34,222 nt of DNA, taken from NCBI GenBank assembly GCA_000747625.2, contig JQDQ01000177.1, positions 1 through 34,222 of the forward strand. The letters run 5' to 3'. Positions 33,314-34,222 of the stretch are shown here, piece by piece. Each line of letters starts with the position of its first letter. Within the stretch, counting starts at the first letter, position 1. Under the pieces are notes generated by a model. It searched no databases. It was given only the letters and a program-made list of their open reading frames with translations, and was not told the origin of the DNA. Source of the DNA: Smithella sp. SCADC (GTDB lineage Bacteria; Desulfobacterota; Syntrophia; Syntrophales; Smithellaceae). The translations under genes were made by a program, and so were the position numbers.

Positions 33314-33682
33314 GTGACGAATAGAAAAGAAAAAACGCTTGTATGGATAGGTAGTAGCAAAAAAGATTTAATGGCGCTGCCATCTGGTGTTCGCAAGTTT
33401 TTTGGTCATGCCTTGTATTTTGCTCAATGTGGAGAGCAACACGTTGCGGCCAAAGTACTTAAAGGCTTTGGGAGTGCGGGCGTCTTGGAGATTGTTGAAA
33501 ATGCTCAAGGCGGTACTTTCCGTGCAGCATACACTGTCAAATTCCAGGAGGCGGTTTTCGTGTTGCATGTGTTCCAGAAAAAGAGCAAGGGCGGCATAGC
33601 AACACCAAAGCCGGAGATGGATATCATCCGCGCGCGTCTGAAAGTCGCGGAAAAACTTTCACAGGAGATGCGTGATGCATAA
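33314..33682 (+). CDS. HigB/Gp49-like RelE-superfamily toxin
   Basis: 122 residues from GTG at 33314. LVWIGSSKKDLMALPSGVRKFFGHALYFAQCG, AKVLKGFGSAGVLEIVEN, TFRAAYTVKFQEAVFVLHVFQKKSKGGIATPK. These are hallmarks of the phage-derived Gp49/HigB-like family; the toxin precedes the antitoxin, as in higBA. The ribosome site is weak. It overlaps the XRE gene by 8 bp. Confidence 0.87.
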   Translation: MTNRKEKTLVWIGSSKKDLMALPSGVRKFFGHALYFAQCGEQHVAAKVLKGFGSAGVLEIVENAQGGTFRAAYTVKFQEAVFVLHVFQKKSKGGIATPKPEMDIIRARLKVAEKLSQEMRDA

Positions 33683-34010
33683 GCAAAAGATTGATGGCGT
33701 CGAAGTTGAGATGAGCTCAGGTAATGTTTTTGCCGATGTCGGTTTGCCTGATGCTGATAAACTGAAAATCAAATCGGGGCTCGTGATTGAGATCAGTAAG
33801 GCGGTGCGCAATCTTGGCTTGTCGCAAGGGGAAGCCGGTCGCCGTATGGGGTTACCTCAACCCAAACTATCTGGACTGCTCCGTGGTGATTTTTCTAACG
33901 TATCTGAGCGCAAATTGATGGATTGTTTGAACCGGCTAGGATACGATATTGAGATTATGGTTAAGCCTGCCACCAAGCCAGTTGGTCATGTAATGCTGGC
34001 CGTAGCATGA
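33675..34010 (+). CDS. XRE-family antitoxin (HigA-like)
   Basis: 111 residues from the ATG at 33675 (AGGAG upstream). N-terminal linker (VFADVGLPDADKLKIKSGL), then a helix-turn-helix: NLGLSQGEAGRRMGLPQPKLSGLLRGDFSNVSERKLMDCLNRLG. This is the antitoxin type paired with HigB/Gp49 toxins, which also represses the operon. Confidence 0.88.
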   Translation: MHKQKIDGVEVEMSSGNVFADVGLPDADKLKIKSGLVIEISKAVRNLGLSQGEAGRRMGLPQPKLSGLLRGDFSNVSERKLMDCLNRLGYDIEIMVKPATKPVGHVMLAVA

Positions 34011-34192
34011 TCTTCTCAAATAGAAAAAAAGATGAAGACGGAGAGTTCTGGTTCCTGGATACCGGTCTCCGCCAGACAGTAGAGCTCGATCTCCCCGGCA
34101 TCCGGATTATTGATCAGCGCCGCCCGGATCAGCCTGCGTTTGTCCTCCCTGACCGTGACCATCTCCAGGTGTCACCCTTCACAATAACCTGA
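34007..34192 (+). CDS. Hypothetical small protein after the HigBA-like pair
   Basis: 61 residues starting in an ATGA overlap with the antitoxin stop. FWFLDTGLRQTVELDLPGIRIIDQ and FVLPDRDHL are not recognised. The overlap argues for translation, but the sequence might be a remnant of another gene. No membrane or signal segment. Confidence 0.35.
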   Translation: MIFSNRKKDEDGEFWFLDTGLRQTVELDLPGIRIIDQRRPDQPAFVLPDRDHLQVSPFTIT

Positions 34193-34222
34193 ATGAAAGT
34201 CTTGTGTATTTATCAGAATGTT
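34193..34222 (+). CDS. Start of a possible gene (runs off window)
   Basis: An ATG directly after the previous stop begins MKVLCIYQNV and the frame is open at the window edge. The peptide is like the N-terminus of some glycosyltransferases, fitting the polysaccharide fragments nearby, but 10 residues do not support an assignment. No clear ribosome site. Confidence 0.3.
   Translation, partial: MKVLCIYQNV

Noticed and set aside
1-34222. CRISPR array or cas genes
   Set aside because: No regularly spaced direct repeats were seen and no Cas motifs; the repeats present are dispersed singles or palindromes.

Overview
The window looks like chromosomal DNA from an anaerobic Deltaproteobacterium (Desulfobacterota, Syntrophus/Smithella-like). 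This is an inference from gene content: a mannose-type PTS remnant next to rimI and pyrKD, a NikR/ECF/TonB nickel locus, nickel-pincer (lar) genes, and many small dispersed extragenic repeats. No rRNA gene is present, so the taxonomic call is soft. Most genes carry good Shine-Dalgarno sites, and several use TTG or GTG starts.

Region 1 (1-4780, minus strand) holds two transcripts. One encodes a lipoprotein, a small helical protein and a membrane patatin-like phospholipase. The other encodes a frameshifted hemopexin-repeat protein and the start of a further gene. Both are preceded by the same promoter plus about 130 bp of conserved leader, with a hairpin that shows one compensatory base-pair change. 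Region 2 (4914-6235) is a UbiA-family prenyltransferase with a frameshift near its 3' end. A structured intergenic stretch follows (6236-6742).

Region 3 (6743-16305) is the most coherent functional block and is nickel-centred. On the minus strand lie a TonB-dependent receptor, an ECF transporter (fused double ATPase, T subunit, an S subunit that is not CbiM/NikM-like), a radical SAM protein and nikR. Candidate NikR operators with matching half-site spacing lie upstream of nikR and of the receptor. Next to them are larE (divergent), and larC-larB, which make the nickel-pincer nucleotide cofactor; larA is not in the window. The receptor-larE intergenic region contains two related stem-loops.

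Region 4 (16484-22397) has two small unknown genes, a three-gene plus-strand operon (CHASE2 sensor without a recognisable output domain, SH3b protein, M48 metalloprotease) ending at a strong terminator, an exported W/R/G/P-rich protein, and an alpha/beta hydrolase with an internal deletion. Region 5 (22552-30361) has mannose-type PTS IIA, IIB and IIC without IID, rimI, pyrK-pyrD, an MBL-fold hydrolase, a MuiA-like secreted protein and an MTA/SAH deaminase.

Region 6 (30458-34222) starts with tRNA-Leu(UAA) and is a decayed integration site. It contains a broken tyrosine integrase ending at the tRNA 3' end, truncated MNT/HepT genes, an intact Phd/RelE pair, fragments of an O-antigen ligase/polymerase and of wecB, an intact HigB/HigA-like pair, and the start of another gene at the window edge.
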